From an uncultured Kiritimatiellota bacterium (GTDB taxonomy: Bacteria > Verrucomicrobiota > Kiritimatiellia > RFP12 > UBA1067), in contig CAKTYZ010000004.1 in assembly GCA_934635225.1 (NCBI GenBank), positions 140,126 through 204,125 of the forward strand: a stretch of DNA of 64,000 bases. The letters run 5' to 3'. Every line of letters begins with the position of its first letter. Positions within the stretch are counted from its first letter, which is position 1. A program made the translations under genes and the position numbers. Shown piece by piece: positions 24,825-34,709 of the stretch. The notes under the pieces were generated by a model that was not told the origin of the DNA, did no database searches, and saw nothing but the letters and a program-made list of their open reading frames with translations.

Positions 24825-26023
24825 GATTTTCCCTTTCCTTTGTTTTTGTCACGACATTGTGCGCGAGAGCCGCCGATGCGCGTTCGCCAGGCAAGGGGCG
24901 ACAGGCCCGTCGCCTTGGTGAAGACATAGCGCAAAGAGCGCGGATCGCGATAGCCGCAACGGGCATACAGCGAATCGAGGCGGACCTTCGGGTTCGCGAG
25001 CAGCTTCTTTGCGTGCGCAATCCGGACGGCAAGGATCTCATCGCGAATGGAATGGCCCGTGACCGTGCGAAAACGATACTCTGCGGTCCGAGTCCGGAGT
25101 CCCATTTCGCGCACGACATCCGCAACCTTGATTCCGTGACAGGCATTGACTCGCACGTACTCAACGGCGTGAACGGCGCGCAGGTCAACGCGTTCGGTCT
25201 GACGCGTCGAATGGCGGCGTTCCACCGGAAGCGAGCCGAAGTCAAGCACGACAGGCTTCGTCTTCGGGTCCTTGAAGCGGCGTGCGAGAAGGCTTGCCGC
25301 AAGCCTTCCCGACCGCTCAAACGCCGGCGCCACGCTGGAGAGCGTCGGAAACGTGTTCTCGCAGACGAGTTCATCGTTGTCGATGCCCATGACGGACATT
25401 TCCTTGGGGACGGCGATGTCCGCGCGTTCCGCCGCGCGCAGGACCTGCACGGCCATCTCGTCATTCGCGGCAAGAATGCCGCAGGGCTTGGGAAGCGAGA
25501 CGAGGAACTCTTCAAGCCGCCGCCCCAACGCCGCACCGTCTTCATCCTTTGGATGTCGCCAAGTCCGGAAGACATGGGCCTGTTGCCCCTGCTTCGCCAT
25601 TTCTCGCAAAAAGACGGTCTCTCGCTCATGCGACCAGTCTCGCGACAGGCGATAATGGACGTAACCGCAGGCGGCAAGGTCTCGAACAAGCAGTTCTCGG
25701 ACAGCCTTTCTCACGATATCCGTCGAATCGTGGTGAACGCCGAAGTAACGCGCGCCGACAATCGCCGCATCCGCATCGCAATAGACGACCGTCTGCTCGT
25801 CAAATGCCGAGACATCGCAACCCTTTTGCCGAAAGGCCCCGCCCTCGACGATCAGGCCATCCGGCTTCCAGTACGCCAGAACCGGACGAACGCCATGTTC
25901 AAGTTCGCCGACATCGACCGATTCGACATGCCAGCCTTCATCGCGGGCAACGGCATAGATGCCTGCCAGACGTCGCCGCCACATCATAAAGGCGCTTTCA
26001 TAAAAGTAGATAACCGTCTTCAT
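24821..26023 (-). CDS. XylR-type regulator (LacI-like sensor plus AraC HTH)
   Basis: 400 residues from the ATG at 26023. A periplasmic-binding-protein-like sugar domain occupies about 1-280 (ILAANDEMAVQVLRAAE, VMGIDNDELVCENTFP and TLSSVAPAFE are type signatures). A C-terminal AraC HTH pair follows (VADVVREMGL... and LDSLYARCGYRDPRSLRYVFTKATGLSP). Such proteins activate sugar-use genes on ligand binding. It is followed directly by GH95 with an ATGA overlap. A frame extension to 26113 is unlikely, since it would run over the predicted -10 at 26054-26059. Confidence 0.9.
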   Translation of the reverse strand: MKTVIYFYESAFMMWRRRLAGIYAVARDEGWHVESVDVGELEHGVRPVLAYWKPDGLIVEGGAFRQKGCDVSAFDEQTVVYCDADAAIVGARYFGVHHDSTDIVRKAVRELLVRDLAACGYVHYRLSRDWSHERETVFLREMAKQGQQAHVFRTWRHPKDEDGAALGRRLEEFLVSLPKPCGILAANDEMAVQVLRAAERADIAVPKEMSVMGIDNDELVCENTFPTLSSVAPAFERSGRLAASLLARRFKDPKTKPVVLDFGSLPVERRHSTRQTERVDLRAVHAVEYVRVNACHGIKVADVVREMGLRTRTAEYRFRTVTGHSIRDEILAVRIAHAKKLLANPKVRLDSLYARCGYRDPRSLRYVFTKATGLSPLAWRTRIGGSRAQCRDKNKGKGKS

Positions 26024-26053
26024 CTTCGGGCCGATTCCTCTCCCTGACGGGAT

Positions 26054-26059
26054 ATTATA
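26054..26059 (-). promoter_or_regulatory. -10 box of the regulator/GH95 operon
   Basis: Minus-strand TATAAT, 31 bases upstream of the regulator start. No clear -35 is seen, as expected for an activator-dependent or autoregulated promoter. Confidence 0.5.
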
Positions 26060-26103
26060 GCATAGAATCTGCGAAGGGATGCCCACGGACAGGCGAAATT
26101 TGA

Positions 26104-26109
26104 TATAAT
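26104..26109 (+). promoter_or_regulatory. -10 box of the NfnAB-like operon
   Basis: TATAAT preceded by TTGA, 29 bases before the ATG at 26139. Divergent from the regulator -10 with 44 bp between them. Confidence 0.55.
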
Positions 26110-26138
26110 TCACATTTCAAAAGGCAGTCCCAAAGGAC

Positions 26139-27002
26139 ATGACAACAATGAACAAGATCATCGCTAAGAAGCAGCTCTCCGACAACGTCTTCCGCATGGA
26201 CGTGGAAGCCCCGCTTATCGCACAGGAACGCAAACCCGGCCAGTTCATCATCCTTATGGTCGATGACCAGCTGGGCGAACGCATTCCTCTTACCATCGCC
26301 GATGCCGACGCCGCAAAAGGCACGATTACGCTCATCTTCCAGACTGTTGGCGCGACGACGCTGAAACTCTCCAAAATGAACGTCGGGGACTCCCTTCCGG
26401 CCGTTCTCGGCCCGCTCGGCAAGCCGACGGCGATTCGCGGTCTGAACGGCGAGAAGCCAAGCCGCGTCGTCTGCGTGGGCGGCGGCATTGGCGTCGCGCC
26501 GATGCATCCGATCGCCCAGGCACTCAAGGCGGCAGGCAACCAGGTGACGATCATCATGGGCGCACGCAACAAGAGCCTGTTCGTGATGGAAGACGAGATG
26601 CGGGCGATTGCGGGCGACAACCTCATCCTCATGACCGACGACGGCTCGTCAGGACGCAAGGGCCTTGTGACTGACCCGCTCAAGGAGCTCTGCGCAGCGG
26701 GCGCGGTGGACGAAGTGATTGCCATCGGCCCGCCCGTCATGATGAAGTTCTGCGCACTCACGACGAAACCCTTCGGCGTGAAGACGACTGTCTCGCTCAA
26801 CACCATCATGATTGACGGCACGGGCATGTGCGGCGGTTGCCGCGTCTCCGTCGGCGGGCAGACGAAGTTCGTCTGCGTGGACGGACCCGAGTTCGACGGC
26901 CATCAGGTCGACTGGGATCTCATGCTCAAGCGCATGGGCGCCTTCAAGCCGCAGGAACAGGCCGCGAAGGACCATGTCTGCAACCTTTTCAAGATGAAAT
27001 AA
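26139..27002 (+). CDS. nfnA: NfnA/SudB-like FAD- and [2Fe-2S]-binding reductase subunit
   Basis: 287 residues. The FAD domain is followed by the NAD(P)-binding segment (VCVGGGIGVAPMHP). A C-terminal 2Fe-2S region contains MCGGC and, 15 residues later, KFVCVDGPEFDGH. This is the small subunit of ferredoxin-NADP oxidoreductase/NfnAB (also SudAB), which couples NADH, NADPH and ferredoxin redox pools in the cytoplasm of anaerobes. ATG 26139 has AAAGGA upstream; a second ATG lies three codons later. The partner gene follows 36 bp downstream. Confidence 0.9.
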   Translation: MTTMNKIIAKKQLSDNVFRMDVEAPLIAQERKPGQFIILMVDDQLGERIPLTIADADAAKGTITLIFQTVGATTLKLSKMNVGDSLPAVLGPLGKPTAIRGLNGEKPSRVVCVGGGIGVAPMHPIAQALKAAGNQVTIIMGARNKSLFVMEDEMRAIAGDNLILMTDDGSSGRKGLVTDPLKELCAAGAVDEVIAIGPPVMMKFCALTTKPFGVKTTVSLNTIMIDGTGMCGGCRVSVGGQTKFVCVDGPEFDGHQVDWDLMLKRMGAFKPQEQAAKDHVCNLFKMK

Positions 27003-27038
27003 CCTTCGACCCATTCAACCGCTTTCAATTCCCAAACC

Positions 27039-28454
27039 ATGACACCCAAAGAAAGAATGGCCCTGCCGCCGCAGGAAATGCCCCAGCAAGAACCGACGGT
27101 CCGTGCGCACAACATGAACGAGGTCGCCCTCGGCTACACCGCCGAAATGGCGAGATGCGAGGCCTCGCGCTGTCTCCAATGTCCGACGAAGCCCTGCATG
27201 CAGGGATGCCCCGTCGCAATCAACATCCCCGGCTTCCTTGCCAAGGCTGCGGCGGGCGACTTCGCCGGCGCACTCAGGATCATCAAGGAGAGTTCCCTTC
27301 TCCCGGCCGTCTGCGGACGCGTCTGCCCACAGGAAAAGCAGTGCCAGAAGTTCTGCACGATGGGCAAGCTCCTCAAGGACGTCGAGAAGTCCGTCGCCAT
27401 CGGTCGCGTCGAACGCTTTTGCGCGGACCTCGCCCGCGAGAACGACGCCGAAGAGCCCGTCGCCTGCGCACCGAAGACCGGCAAGCGCGTCGCGGTCATC
27501 GGCTCGGGTCCCGCGTCCATTACCTGTGCGGCGGACTGTGCGAAGGCTGGTCACGACGTCACGATGTTCGAGGCGTTCCACAAGTGCGGCGGCGTCCTCG
27601 TCTACGGCATACCCGAGTTCCGTCTTCCGAAAGCCATCGTCCAGCATGAGATCGAAGGCCTCCGGAAGATCGGCGTGACGATTGACACGAACTATGTCGT
27701 CGGACGGACGCGCAAGCTGAAGGACCTTTTGGAGAAAGACGGCTTTGACGCGGTGTTCGTCGGCACGGGCGCGGGACTTCCGAAGTTCATGGGCATTGAG
27801 GGCGAAAACCTCAACGGCGTCTTCTCGGCAAACGAGTACCTGACGCGCGCGAACCTCATGAAGGCCTATCGCGAAGGCGAAGCCGACACGCCCTTCTGGC
27901 ACGGCAAGCGCGTTGCCGTCCTCGGCGGCGGCAACGTCGCGATGGACGCCGCCCGCATGGCGCTTCGCTTGGGATCGGAAAAGGTCTACCTCATCTACCG
28001 TCGCAGCGAAGCCGAGATGCCGGCGCGGCGCGAGGAGGTCCATCACGCGAAGGAGGAAGGCGTCGAGTTCCATCTTCTGGAGAACGCCAAGCGCATCCTC
28101 GGGAACGACCAGGGCGCCGTTTCGGGCATTGAATGCCTGAAGTACGAGCTCGGCGAGCCGGACGCGTCAGGCCGTCGCAGCCCGGTCGCGATTCCAGGCA
28201 GCGAGTTCACGCTCGACGTCGATACCGTGGTCGTCGCGGTCGGCAACGCCTCGAACCCGCTGATTCCTGCAACGACGGAAGGTCTGGAGGTCAACAAGCG
28301 CGGCAACATCGTCGTCAATCCCGAGACGAACATGACATCCCTTCCCGGCGTCTTCGCGGGCGGCGACATCGTGCTGGGCGCGGCGACGGTGATTCTCGCA
28401 ATGGGTGAAGGCCGTCGCGCGGCCGCAGGCATCAACGCCTACCTGAAGGGCTGA
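27039..28454 (+). CDS. nfnB: NfnB/GltA-like glutamate-synthase-family flavoprotein
   Basis: 471 residues. The N-terminal region carries two [4Fe-4S] Cys clusters (CEASRCLQCPTKPCMQGCP and CGRVCPQEKQCQKFC). The first nucleotide-binding motif GSGPASITCAADCA and the second GGGNVAMDAARMA follow. Homologues are called NADPH glutamate synthase beta or homotetrameric GltA. Next to an NfnA-type subunit, the more likely role is the NADPH-dependent ferredoxin:NAD transhydrogenase complex or sulfide dehydrogenase. Confidence 0.9.
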   Translation: MTPKERMALPPQEMPQQEPTVRAHNMNEVALGYTAEMARCEASRCLQCPTKPCMQGCPVAINIPGFLAKAAAGDFAGALRIIKESSLLPAVCGRVCPQEKQCQKFCTMGKLLKDVEKSVAIGRVERFCADLARENDAEEPVACAPKTGKRVAVIGSGPASITCAADCAKAGHDVTMFEAFHKCGGVLVYGIPEFRLPKAIVQHEIEGLRKIGVTIDTNYVVGRTRKLKDLLEKDGFDAVFVGTGAGLPKFMGIEGENLNGVFSANEYLTRANLMKAYREGEADTPFWHGKRVAVLGGGNVAMDAARMALRLGSEKVYLIYRRSEAEMPARREEVHHAKEEGVEFHLLENAKRILGNDQGAVSGIECLKYELGEPDASGRRSPVAIPGSEFTLDVDTVVVAVGNASNPLIPATTEGLEVNKRGNIVVNPETNMTSLPGVFAGGDIVLGAATVILAMGEGRRAAAGINAYLKG

Positions 28455-28464
28455 TTCCCTTCAG
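28443..28464. terminator. Hairpin between convergent nfnB and GH13 genes
   Basis: Perfect 8-bp stem CTGAAGGG / CCCTTCAG with a 6-base loop spanning the nfnB stop codon. It lies between two converging genes and could end transcription from either side, though no U-run follows. Confidence 0.45.
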
Positions 28465-28477
28465 CGGCGCAAGGCGC

Positions 28478-31400
28478 TCAACGCACGACCATCAGCACGG
28501 ACGCCTTCACGCCCGGCGGGAAAGGCTTTCCGCAATTGTCCTGCCAGCAGACGAAGAGAGCATCGCCCCCTGCGACAACCGACTCGGGCGTGCATCCCTT
28601 ATAGTGGATGTTCGAACAGACGAGGCGACGCCCGTCCTGCCGTTCGAGTTCCATGCGCACCGGCGGAGCCGACTGCGTGGCGGCGACCTTGGCCTGAAGA
28701 TAGCGGAAGGCTCCGCCGGGCGTCGCCGTCTGCACGAAACCGGCCGCATCCGTGAAAGTGGCACGGGCGATGCGGCTCGGCGATGACGCCATCCAGGCGA
28801 GGAAGGCCTTCCCGCCCTCGGCTTCGCCGGAGGCGCAGACTTCCTCTTGAAGGCCGAAGCAATCCTCGTCGCTCAACCGATAGGTCGTCACGAACGCAAT
28901 CGGCTGGCGCATCTTTGCGAAGCGATAGTCATTGCGGAGATGCCCGGCAAAGCGAAGCGTCAGCACGCCCTTCACATCGCGTGAGAAGCGCATCTCCGTC
29001 TCGACTTCAGACTCCTGCGCATACCTCTTGTCGCCATAGCCCTTGTCCGTGTAGAGAGACGCCGTAAGCATCCGCGTCCACGTTCCGTCGGGTTCCTTTC
29101 GCGAATAATCGACCAACGAGCCGTTGCGCTGGATCTGCAGGCGAATGCGCCCGTTGTCGAAGAGCCAGCCTCCGGGCACGACCGTGAGACGCCTGTCGCC
29201 CGTCCCCGCGATGTGCGGCGGCAGAGCCCCGCAGGTGACGCGGACTTCCTGCGCGCGAAACGCCGCATGGAGGCCCTTTGTCTTCCCGATCCGGTCCAGG
29301 AGACGCGCAGAGCCAATTGGTTCAAAAGTCCACCGTGTCGCGCCGCAATCGGCGCCCACTCGCGCTTGCCCGTCGGCCAGCCCAAACGGATGGAGATGCG
29401 CGTTCCACAACTCGTTGCCGCCTTGCGGGAATCGGTAGATTGGGCTGGGTTGCGCGTCGAACGTCGGGTGACGCACGCGGAAAGGCCCGCCGAAGTCCCC
29501 TTCTGCCGCCTGCGCGAACCAACGCGTCGCATCAGGCACGCGAAAGACAAGCTCGACCCGTCCGGGATCGACGCCGCCGTCCGATGCGACACGCCACACG
29601 ACGGTTGCGCCGTTTGTGCTCGCCGTCAGTCGATAGGGCTGCTTCACGATGCCGCCGTCGGTCAGGCGCAACTCGGGCGGCGGCAAGCCGTTCGCCGTCT
29701 CCCAGGTGGTCGAAGGCGGGCATTCCTCCGCGACAGGCGCACACGGCATGTTCACGAGAACCGTCGAACCGAAACCCTTGAGTGGATGGACGATGACACT
29801 GCCCGACATCTTCACAGACGCACCCGTGCGCACATCGTAGAAGGTCGCGCCCGATGACCACGCGCTCGATGGCGGTCGCACCGTGCAGACGACATTCGTG
29901 CCATTGAAGTTGACAAGCGGAATCGCCTGTGTGCGCCCCAGCGTCCGCCAGCAGGCAAAGACGCCGTCGGAGACGGTCGGCTCAAGATAGTTGACGTCGC
30001 CAAGCGTCAGCACGTCGTGCGCGGCGCGAATCCGGAAGATCTCGCGAAAAGCCTCATAGCTCGCATCCTCCATTTCTTGGTAGACGAGCGGAATGCCGGG
30101 AATCCACGAGATGAGCGCCATCATCGCCTCCGACGCGCCAATTCCGTACTGGAGCGCGGCGCGCAGGGAGTCATGGCTCTCGCTATGGCGCATGCGGACC
30201 AGATCGGGAATCTCCGCCAACTTCTGCTCGTGAAGCCAACGGCGGAGTTGCGGAACGGTTTCGGAGGGAAGGCGACGCGCAAAGGAACGCAAGACAGTGT
30301 AGCAAAGGGCGAAGTCATATGTCGCATCGCTTGCCGCGCCGTGGATGGAGGCGCCCGCCTCGGCAAGGTTGGCACCGTCTGGGTTGACGGCTTTCACGGC
30401 CTTGCGCAACGCACGCTGCATGGCAAGGCCGCCTTGGGACTGCGAAAGGCTCGCGCGGGAATAGGGGATCTTCTCGCTCCAGTTCGGGATCTTGCTGCCC
30501 GTGACCGCGTCGATGCGGAAGCCGTCAAGGCCATATTCTTTCGTGTACCAGCCGACGACCCCGGCCATATAATCAATCCATGTCGGCCACAGGAAGTCAA
30601 AGCACCAGTAGTCGAGCGTCGTGCCGTCTTCCTTGTAGGCGAGCCATTCGGGATGGGCCTTTGCGCGCGCGTTCGCATTGCCGCCACCGTGCGGCACGCA
30701 ATCCTGCCAGACCTTCATGCCGAGGTCGTGCGCCTTGACGACGAAGCGCTTGTAGTCTTCCGGCGTGCCGATGCCTTCCTGAAGCTTGTAGTAGTCGCGT
30801 GGCCAGTAAATGGACTTGTCCTCCAGTGGCATGAGCCAGACCGCATTGCAGCCGAGTTCGCGAATGCGCGGCAGATTCTCCGTCGCGAGCGGAAAACCGC
30901 CCCAGTCGCGGCAGAGCGAACCCGTCGTGCCGCCCGGATGCATTGAATAGAGCGTCAGCTTCTTCAGCCAGTCGGGACGATCCGCCGGCGGGACCTGTCC
31001 TACGACGCGAAACCAGTCCCCCATCCGCGTGAGCGCGTCCTCGCGCGTACCCTGACCAAAGCGCATCCAGACATCGCCGACCTTCTGGGGGACGCCTTTG
31101 CGCATATGGCCCTGACATCCGATCCACGTCTTCACGGAGAAGCCGACCCGGCTCTCCGTCGCCTCGTTCGAGGCCGCGTCCGCATACGGAACGAGTTCGT
31201 CAACTGTCCAGCTGACGTATCGCCCGGCGCCATCGTCGCCCAACAGCGGGAATGGGCTTTTCCAGGACTTGACCGTCCGTCCCTCCGCAAACGACCGACG
31301 GGAGCGTTCAATCCGTGGGAAGTGGGCGGGGATGAGATAGCCGCCCGCCTCGGTCGTGCACGTAAGCCGCCCGCCATCCGCAAGGAAACCGCGTATCTTC

Positions 31401-31810
31401 GTTGGCGTCTCACCCGTCCATTCGACCTCGAACCAGCGTCGCGCCATCGACCGCTCCGAATGCAGCTCGTAGTAGCAGTCGAACGTCCATGGGCCATTGA
31501 CCACGCGACTTTTCACCGTCCGTGCGTCAACCCGGACGATCCCTTCTCCCCGATATGGTGTCGCGCGAAAGCCCGACCAGCGTCCGTCCTCCTCTTTCGC
31601 TTCAAGGGGATGCGCCTCGGACGGCGCGGCGACAAGCGCGACCTTGCCGTCCGCAAGCCATTCCGTCGGCAACCCCGTCGCCGTCGAGAAGCGAATCGCG
31701 AGGCTTCTGCCTCCGAAACGGACTTCTCCGTCCCGCGTTTCCAACGGCAGATTCGCGCCCTCCGCGACCAAAAGGCCCAAAAGGGCGAGACCGGACAAAA
31801 AGCGCTTCAT
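28478..31810 (-). CDS. Large secreted GH13-type alpha-amylase-family enzyme
   Basis: About 1,110 residues from the ATG at 31810 (signal peptide AEGANLPL). An N-terminal beta region (to about 285) leads into a TIM barrel with nucleophile Asp in GLDGFRIDAVTG, acid/base Glu in NLAEAGAS and the third Asp in RHSESHDS. A long C-terminal half of about 500 residues, mostly beta, ends VLMVVR. GH13 acts on alpha-glucans. The size and appended domains are unlike standard amylases, so the substrate is uncertain. It starts 20 bp after the passenger gene's stop. Confidence 0.85.
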   Translation of the reverse strand: MKRFLSGLALLGLLVAEGANLPLETRDGEVRFGGRSLAIRFSTATGLPTEWLADGKVALVAAPSEAHPLEAKEEDGRWSGFRATPYRGEGIVRVDARTVKSRVVNGPWTFDCYYELHSERSMARRWFEVEWTGETPTKIRGFLADGGRLTCTTEAGGYLIPAHFPRIERSRRSFAEGRTVKSWKSPFPLLGDDGAGRYVSWTVDELVPYADAASNEATESRVGFSVKTWIGCQGHMRKGVPQKVGDVWMRFGQGTREDALTRMGDWFRVVGQVPPADRPDWLKKLTLYSMHPGGTTGSLCRDWGGFPLATENLPRIRELGCNAVWLMPLEDKSIYWPRDYYKLQEGIGTPEDYKRFVVKAHDLGMKVWQDCVPHGGGNANARAKAHPEWLAYKEDGTTLDYWCFDFLWPTWIDYMAGVVGWYTKEYGLDGFRIDAVTGSKIPNWSEKIPYSRASLSQSQGGLAMQRALRKAVKAVNPDGANLAEAGASIHGAASDATYDFALCYTVLRSFARRLPSETVPQLRRWLHEQKLAEIPDLVRMRHSESHDSLRAALQYGIGASEAMMALISWIPGIPLVYQEMEDASYEAFREIFRIRAAHDVLTLGDVNYLEPTVSDGVFACWRTLGRTQAIPLVNFNGTNVVCTVRPPSSAWSSGATFYDVRTGASVKMSGSVIVHPLKGFGSTVLVNMPCAPVAEECPPSTTWETANGLPPPELRLTDGGIVKQPYRLTASTNGATVVWRVASDGGVDPGRVELVFRVPDATRWFAQAAEGDFGGPFRVRHPTFDAQPSPIYRFPQGGNELWNAHLHPFGLADGQARVGADCGATRWTFEPIGSARLLDRIGKTKGLHAAFRAQEVRVTCGALPPHIAGTGDRRLTVVPGGWLFDNGRIRLQIQRNGSLVDYSRKEPDGTWTRMLTASLYTDKGYGDKRYAQESEVETEMRFSRDVKGVLTLRFAGHLRNDYRFAKMRQPIAFVTTYRLSDEDCFGLQEEVCASGEAEGGKAFLAWMASSPSRIARATFTDAAGFVQTATPGGAFRYLQAKVAATQSAPPVRMELERQDGRRLVCSNIHYKGCTPESVVAGGDALFVCWQDNCGKPFPPGVKASVLMVVR

Positions 31811-31829
31811 CGACCGAGATTCCCATTGG

Positions 31830-34562
31830 TTAGCGCAGATAGAAAGACGTGCCCTTGGGATGGCAAACGGCCGTAAAGCGCGTGTATTCTTCGCCGTCAA
31901 TCGTCACGACATCCTCTTCGACATCAGCCGTGATGCCTTTCGTGGCACGGCGAAAGACAATCCGCCCACGCAATTTTGCCGCCGTCTCCGCAGGCACCGT
32001 GCAAATCGTCACGCGCGCAAAGGTATCCGAGGCGGCAAGGCCGTCAATCCGCACAGGCAGGGTCTCGCCGTCCATCACGAACGAGCCTTCGGCGTCCGGG
32101 CCATGCGCGACATAGGCATTGAAAAGGCCATATTGCGCGACCGAAGCGTCCTCGGGGCGCACATCGACCGCAATGCCGCCCTTCACGCCAAAGGTGAGCT
32201 TCAGCCCCGTGAACGCCGTCGTCGCAAGCGGCTTGATCCAGCCTTCTTCGATGCGCAGGATGCCGCGTTCGCCCACATGGTCATTCGTCGCGTCCCATGT
32301 CGGCGTGCCGATGATGAACGTGCCGCCGAGACCGAGGGTGCCGGATCCTTCCTTTCGGAGAGCGCCCGTGTAGCTGACCGTCGTCTTGAGATTGAACGCC
32401 ACGTCCTCGGGCACCTCGATGCCCGCCATCCAGCCCGCGTTGCGAAGGCCGCGGTTCGGCGTTTCGTAGGTCATGGACGCAAGCGGCTTCAGCCAGCACT
32501 TGTGGTCGAGGCGGAGGCCCTCGCACTCGAAGGACGCGGGCGAACCGCCGAGCGCCTCCGGGCGCGTGAAGGCGAGCGTCATCGCATGGGAATCCGTCTC
32601 ACGGTTTTCGTCAAGCGCAAACGACGACTGCACGGCGATTTTCCCCGTGAACCCGGAGTTGTCACCTGTCAGCGTATGCAGGCTGGAATAGCTGCTGGTG
32701 GGATCGACATAGAAGTCATACGGACGGAAGGACATCGAACCGCGTCCCCGGATCTCGCTTTCGATCCGCAGGAACTGTGCGGCAAACCCCATGAATCGAA
32801 CGGGGGCGTTTATTGCGGAGTCGGCGATGAACATCGTGCCGGAGATGATTTGTTCCGGCGAAAGGCCGTTGCCGGAGGCGCTGACGATCACATTCGCATG
32901 GAGGACAAAGTTCGAGACCTCGAAACGGCTGCCCTTATGCGCCAAGGCCTGAGAGGCGTTCATCGTCAGCGATCCGCCGGGAAACACATAGTCCTGCTGC
33001 CCCCAGTTCGTCGTGCGAAGCGTATTGTACACGCTGCGTTGGACGACATAGTCCTTGTCTGCCGACGGCGACTGCCCGTCCGCCCAGGTCTCGGCCAGAC
33101 TGGCGAACCACTGCCCGCCATTCGGGTTCTTCTGATCGACTGCCTCGCTCAACTCGACCACGGGACGAACCGACACGTAGACGGTCTGCACGCCGTCTTC
33201 CGCACGCACGGAGAACGAGGCGCGCGGCAAGGTGGCGACCGAACGTCCGACAAGGACAAAGTCATCAGCCGAAACCTCCCGGACAGTCTTGGGGATGCGC
33301 ACGGCCGCAAAGTCCACGTTCGCCGCGACTTTCGACCAGTCTCCCGCGAGCGACAGCTTGTACGGTCCCGCGCCGAGCGTGCATCCGTTCCCGAGCGTCA
33401 CGACGCCCACCGAGCCATCCGTCGCGGCAAAAGGCGAGAAGCCGCTGCCGTCCGGCAACGCGAGGTTGTCCAGCGTCAGGCCGGCGCCTGTCAACGGCTC
33501 GATCATCAGTGCCGCTTGCGGCGCCACCGTCATGACGGGAGGTCCGTCCGGCGCGGCGAACCCGTCGGAAAGCACCAACGTGCCGTCGGCGACCGTAATC
33601 GGGCCATTCGCCGTATAGGCCGCGCAGAGTCTCACCGTGCCGACGCCCGTCTTCATCAGCCCGCCTGGCCCCGTGATGGGCATGCCAAGGGACCAGACCT
33701 CATCGGACAGCGTCGTCACGCGCGCCGCGCCCGTCAGCTTGATGCCGCGGTTCACCGGCGCGAACGGACCATCCGCACAGGCGTTCGGCGTCACGGCCAA
33801 CGCGCCATTGTTCCAGATCTGGATGGCGTCATCGCGAAACGTCCCTGGATCTCCGCCTGCCGCGTGCGGATGGTCCAGGACGAGGACAACACCCGCGCGA
33901 TCCTTGGCGTTGTTGTGGTTGTAGAGTTTCCAAATGCCCTTGTAATCCGAGTTGTCGCCCTTTAGGTAGAGGAATCCCGTCACGTCATCGGGCATCTTGT
34001 CGCCGTACATGTGCGAGTGCGCGACGGCCGTGCCGGCCGCGCCGCTGAACCGCGCTTCCATCAAGAAGACGTTGGACGTGCCGCGGTTGACGCCAAGAAG
34101 GAGCGGCGTCGCCTCGGGAGTCTGGATGATCAGATGGCCGCCGGCCCGTGCCGTCACGTTCTCGGCGGCAACGCTCCAGGTAAGGCCCGAATCGTTCCCT
34201 TCCCAGCCAAAGACGGCTTCGGGAAACTCAACATAGGACGTGCCGAATGACTTGTGCACAATGGTGGAGCCCTTTCCGAAATGGATGTTCTTGCCGAGAA
34301 AGACGAAGTCGCCTCCATTCCATCTGTCGGGCGTACGAAAGGAGCCGCCCGACCATCGGTATTCATTTGCCGCAGACGGAGCCTCGCCATTTGCCCAGCC
34401 CGCGCCCGTATTGAACGAACTTACGCCGGCCCCGTCGCTGTGCCCGCTCTTCCGCCAGATGACATCCGCCTGAACCGCGCAGGTCGTCGCCAATGTCGCC
34501 GCCAGCGCAAACCCTTTCCCGCCCCAGTTCTTCCATTGATGGACAACCCTGTCTTCGCTCAT
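31830..34562 (-). CDS. Large secreted passenger protein with strand-repeat features
   Basis: 910 residues from the ATG at 34562 (GGAGGA upstream; the frame is open to 34586). The signal peptide is long and begins MSEDRVVHQWKNWGGKG, ending TCAVQA-DVIW. Two related halves each open with a W..W(A)(D/N)G(E/Q)(A/S)PS(A) pattern (GAGWANGEAPSA and ETWADGQSPSA). Autotransporter-strand-like segments occur (LMKTGVGTVRLCAAYTANG, LRKEGSGTLGLGG). The chain ends KGTSFYLR. It is the first gene after a strong promoter and probably lies in an operon with GH13. An adhesin or glycan-display role is inferred. Confidence 0.8.
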   Translation of the reverse strand: MSEDRVVHQWKNWGGKGFALAATLATTCAVQADVIWRKSGHSDGAGVSSFNTGAGWANGEAPSAANEYRWSGGSFRTPDRWNGGDFVFLGKNIHFGKGSTIVHKSFGTSYVEFPEAVFGWEGNDSGLTWSVAAENVTARAGGHLIIQTPEATPLLLGVNRGTSNVFLMEARFSGAAGTAVAHSHMYGDKMPDDVTGFLYLKGDNSDYKGIWKLYNHNNAKDRAGVVLVLDHPHAAGGDPGTFRDDAIQIWNNGALAVTPNACADGPFAPVNRGIKLTGAARVTTLSDEVWSLGMPITGPGGLMKTGVGTVRLCAAYTANGPITVADGTLVLSDGFAAPDGPPVMTVAPQAALMIEPLTGAGLTLDNLALPDGSGFSPFAATDGSVGVVTLGNGCTLGAGPYKLSLAGDWSKVAANVDFAAVRIPKTVREVSADDFVLVGRSVATLPRASFSVRAEDGVQTVYVSVRPVVELSEAVDQKNPNGGQWFASLAETWADGQSPSADKDYVVQRSVYNTLRTTNWGQQDYVFPGGSLTMNASQALAHKGSRFEVSNFVLHANVIVSASGNGLSPEQIISGTMFIADSAINAPVRFMGFAAQFLRIESEIRGRGSMSFRPYDFYVDPTSSYSSLHTLTGDNSGFTGKIAVQSSFALDENRETDSHAMTLAFTRPEALGGSPASFECEGLRLDHKCWLKPLASMTYETPNRGLRNAGWMAGIEVPEDVAFNLKTTVSYTGALRKEGSGTLGLGGTFIIGTPTWDATNDHVGERGILRIEEGWIKPLATTAFTGLKLTFGVKGGIAVDVRPEDASVAQYGLFNAYVAHGPDAEGSFVMDGETLPVRIDGLAASDTFARVTICTVPAETAAKLRGRIVFRRATKGITADVEEDVVTIDGEEYTRFTAVCHPKGTSFYLR

Positions 34563-34640
34563 TACGTGTTCCTCCGCATTTTGCATGTTCTGACAAAATT
34601 CGCCACGGCACCATCTGCCGCGTCGAATAATTATGCGGGC

Positions 34641-34669
34641 ATTGTACCTAAAACGCCCCTCTCCGTCAA
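34641..34669 (-). promoter_or_regulatory. Strong promoter of the passenger/GH13 operon
   Basis: Minus-strand TTGACG (34669-34664), 17-bp spacer, TACAAT (34646-34641), near-consensus. The leader to the start at 34562 is about 70 nt. Confidence 0.7.
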
Positions 34670-34709
34670 GTGGGAGGGTTTCACCTCCGGGAACTTGCGT
34701 CTCGACAAG

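Noticed and set aside
31497..33965. An 822-codon plus-strand frame opposite the passenger gene
   Set aside because: Arg/His-rich shadow produced by GC-biased third positions; no start signal or family motifs.
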